From assembly GCA_947381415.1 (NCBI GenBank), contig CANCVB010000003.1:106072-170071 (forward strand): a stretch of 64,000 nt of DNA, written 5' to 3'. This document shows positions 63,623 to 64,000 of this stretch, one piece after another. Source of the stretch: Burkholderiales bacterium. GTDB taxonomy: Bacteria; Pseudomonadota; Gammaproteobacteria; Burkholderiales; Burkholderiaceae_C. The notes beneath the pieces are model-generated. The model had not been told where the DNA came from and did no database searches. It saw only the letters and a list, made by a program, of their open reading frames with translations. How positions within the stretch are numbered: the first letter of the stretch is position 1; each line of letters starts with the position of its first letter. Made by a program: the position numbers and the translations under genes.

Positions 63623-64000
63623 TGGTGGAGCTGGGGGGATTTGAACCCCCGTCCACAAGCCTTTTTCGGACAGTTCTACATGTGTAGTCGTCTGTTTTGT
63701 TGTCTCATCCAATGTGCCGCGCAGCGACACGCTGCACACCAGACCAGCACCCTATTTTCTCGCTCCCCACCAAGGTACCCGGTAAGAAGCCAGCCGATAT
63801 GAATTACCTTGCAGCCTGGACAGTCTTGCGACCGCCCTTGCCCAGCCTATTGGCCAACTGTTGCAAGGCTCGCGGGTTTAAGCCGCGAGTGCGAAACGTT
63901 CGTCGTTTGCAGTTAGTTTTTTTCTGCGGATTTACGAGGTGACAGAACCTCGACATGCCCTGCGCCGCGTCCGAACCCATGTCGAAACCAATGCAGCCCC
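63623..64000 (-). ncRNA. ssrA: tmRNA (ssrA), complete, 378 nt
   Basis: On the minus strand the 5' GGGGCTG (64000-63994) pairs over seven bases with CAGCTCC at the 3' end, followed by encoded ACCA/CCA (63623-63625). The T-arm contains GGGTTCAAATCCC. The tag frame is at 63910-63878 and reads GCA AAC GAC GAA CGT TTC GCA CTC GCG GCT TAA, giving ANDERFALAA, the tag common in Burkholderiales. tmRNA rescues stalled ribosomes with SmpB. The 5' end coincides with the last base of the window, so the gene is just complete. Confidence 0.97.

Noticed and set aside
1..64000. CRISPR arrays, insertion sequences, prophage genes or rRNA
   Set aside because: No regularly spaced repeats, transposase, integrase, phage structural gene or rRNA sequence was recognised on either strand.

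Overview
This 64 kb window looks like chromosomal DNA of a Burkholderiales betaproteobacterium, most likely Comamonadaceae (Limnohabitans/Rhodoferax-like). The evidence is a tmRNA encoding the tag ANDERFALAA, dense housekeeping synteny (lysC-tilS-accA-cysS, ribD-ribE-ribBA-ribH-nusB, ybgC-tolQRA, glnA-ntrB-ntrC), moderate GC and very tight gene packing with many ATGA stop/start overlaps. A gene closely resembling BciA, the divinyl chlorophyllide 8-vinyl reductase, suggests that the organism or a recent ancestor makes bacteriochlorophyll. The assignment is inference from sequence recall, without a database search.

Layout. 1-7.7 kb (minus strand): a catabolic block with a bciA-like gene, a MaoC/HTD2-type hydratase, an acyl-CoA dehydrogenase, a class III CoA-transferase, a LivHMGF-type ABC importer without a visible binding protein, and the start of an aldehyde dehydrogenase. 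7.7-9.3 kb: an AT-rich insert carrying one unrecognised secreted-protein gene. It is bounded by a copy of the 3' end of tRNA-Ser(GCU) and by the intact tRNA, which is the geometry of an integrated element. 9.4-14.6 kb: lysC, tilS, accA, an AlkA-like glycosylase and cysS. 14.8-22.6 kb: TPR protein, ppiA, ppiB, lpxH, a large DUF349 protein, lytic transglycosylase, glyA, nrdR. 22.7-25.4 kb: five overlapping minor-pilin genes (fimT-pilV-pilW-pilX-pilE) without pilY1.

25.4-32.9 kb: riboflavin genes, nusB, an aminotransferase, ybgC and tolQRA (no tolB or pal follows). 32.9-39.6 kb (minus): DUF1330, a membrane histidine kinase with its NarL-type regulator, an MFS transporter, aroC, a TPM-domain protein and LemA. 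39.7-41.3 kb: a small accessory patch with a truncated GNAT, a methyltransferase and a BrnT/BrnA toxin-antitoxin pair. 41.3-51.9 kb: CBS protein, MetY, hydrolase, DadA-like oxidase, YihY, DUF2069, D-2-hydroxyacid dehydrogenase, thyA, EamA transporter, folA, xth and a lipoprotein. 51.9-57.5 kb (minus): nitrogen control (ntrC, ntrB, a small secreted protein, glnA with a near-consensus sigma-54 promoter) and a MoaB/CinA-like gene. 57.6-64 kb: an orphan IorB-type molybdenum hydroxylase subunit, an epoxide-hydrolase-like protein, a Tat-exported beta-carbonic-anhydrase-like protein, a cupredoxin, a pirin-like protein, a small secreted protein with a repeated CPxWGCGxPP motif, and the complete tmRNA ending at the last base.

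No CRISPR array, insertion sequence, rRNA or prophage was seen. The observations most worth following are the tRNA-Ser insert, the small Cys-repeat protein, the bciA-like gene beside a CoA-thioester catabolic block, and the orphan IorB.
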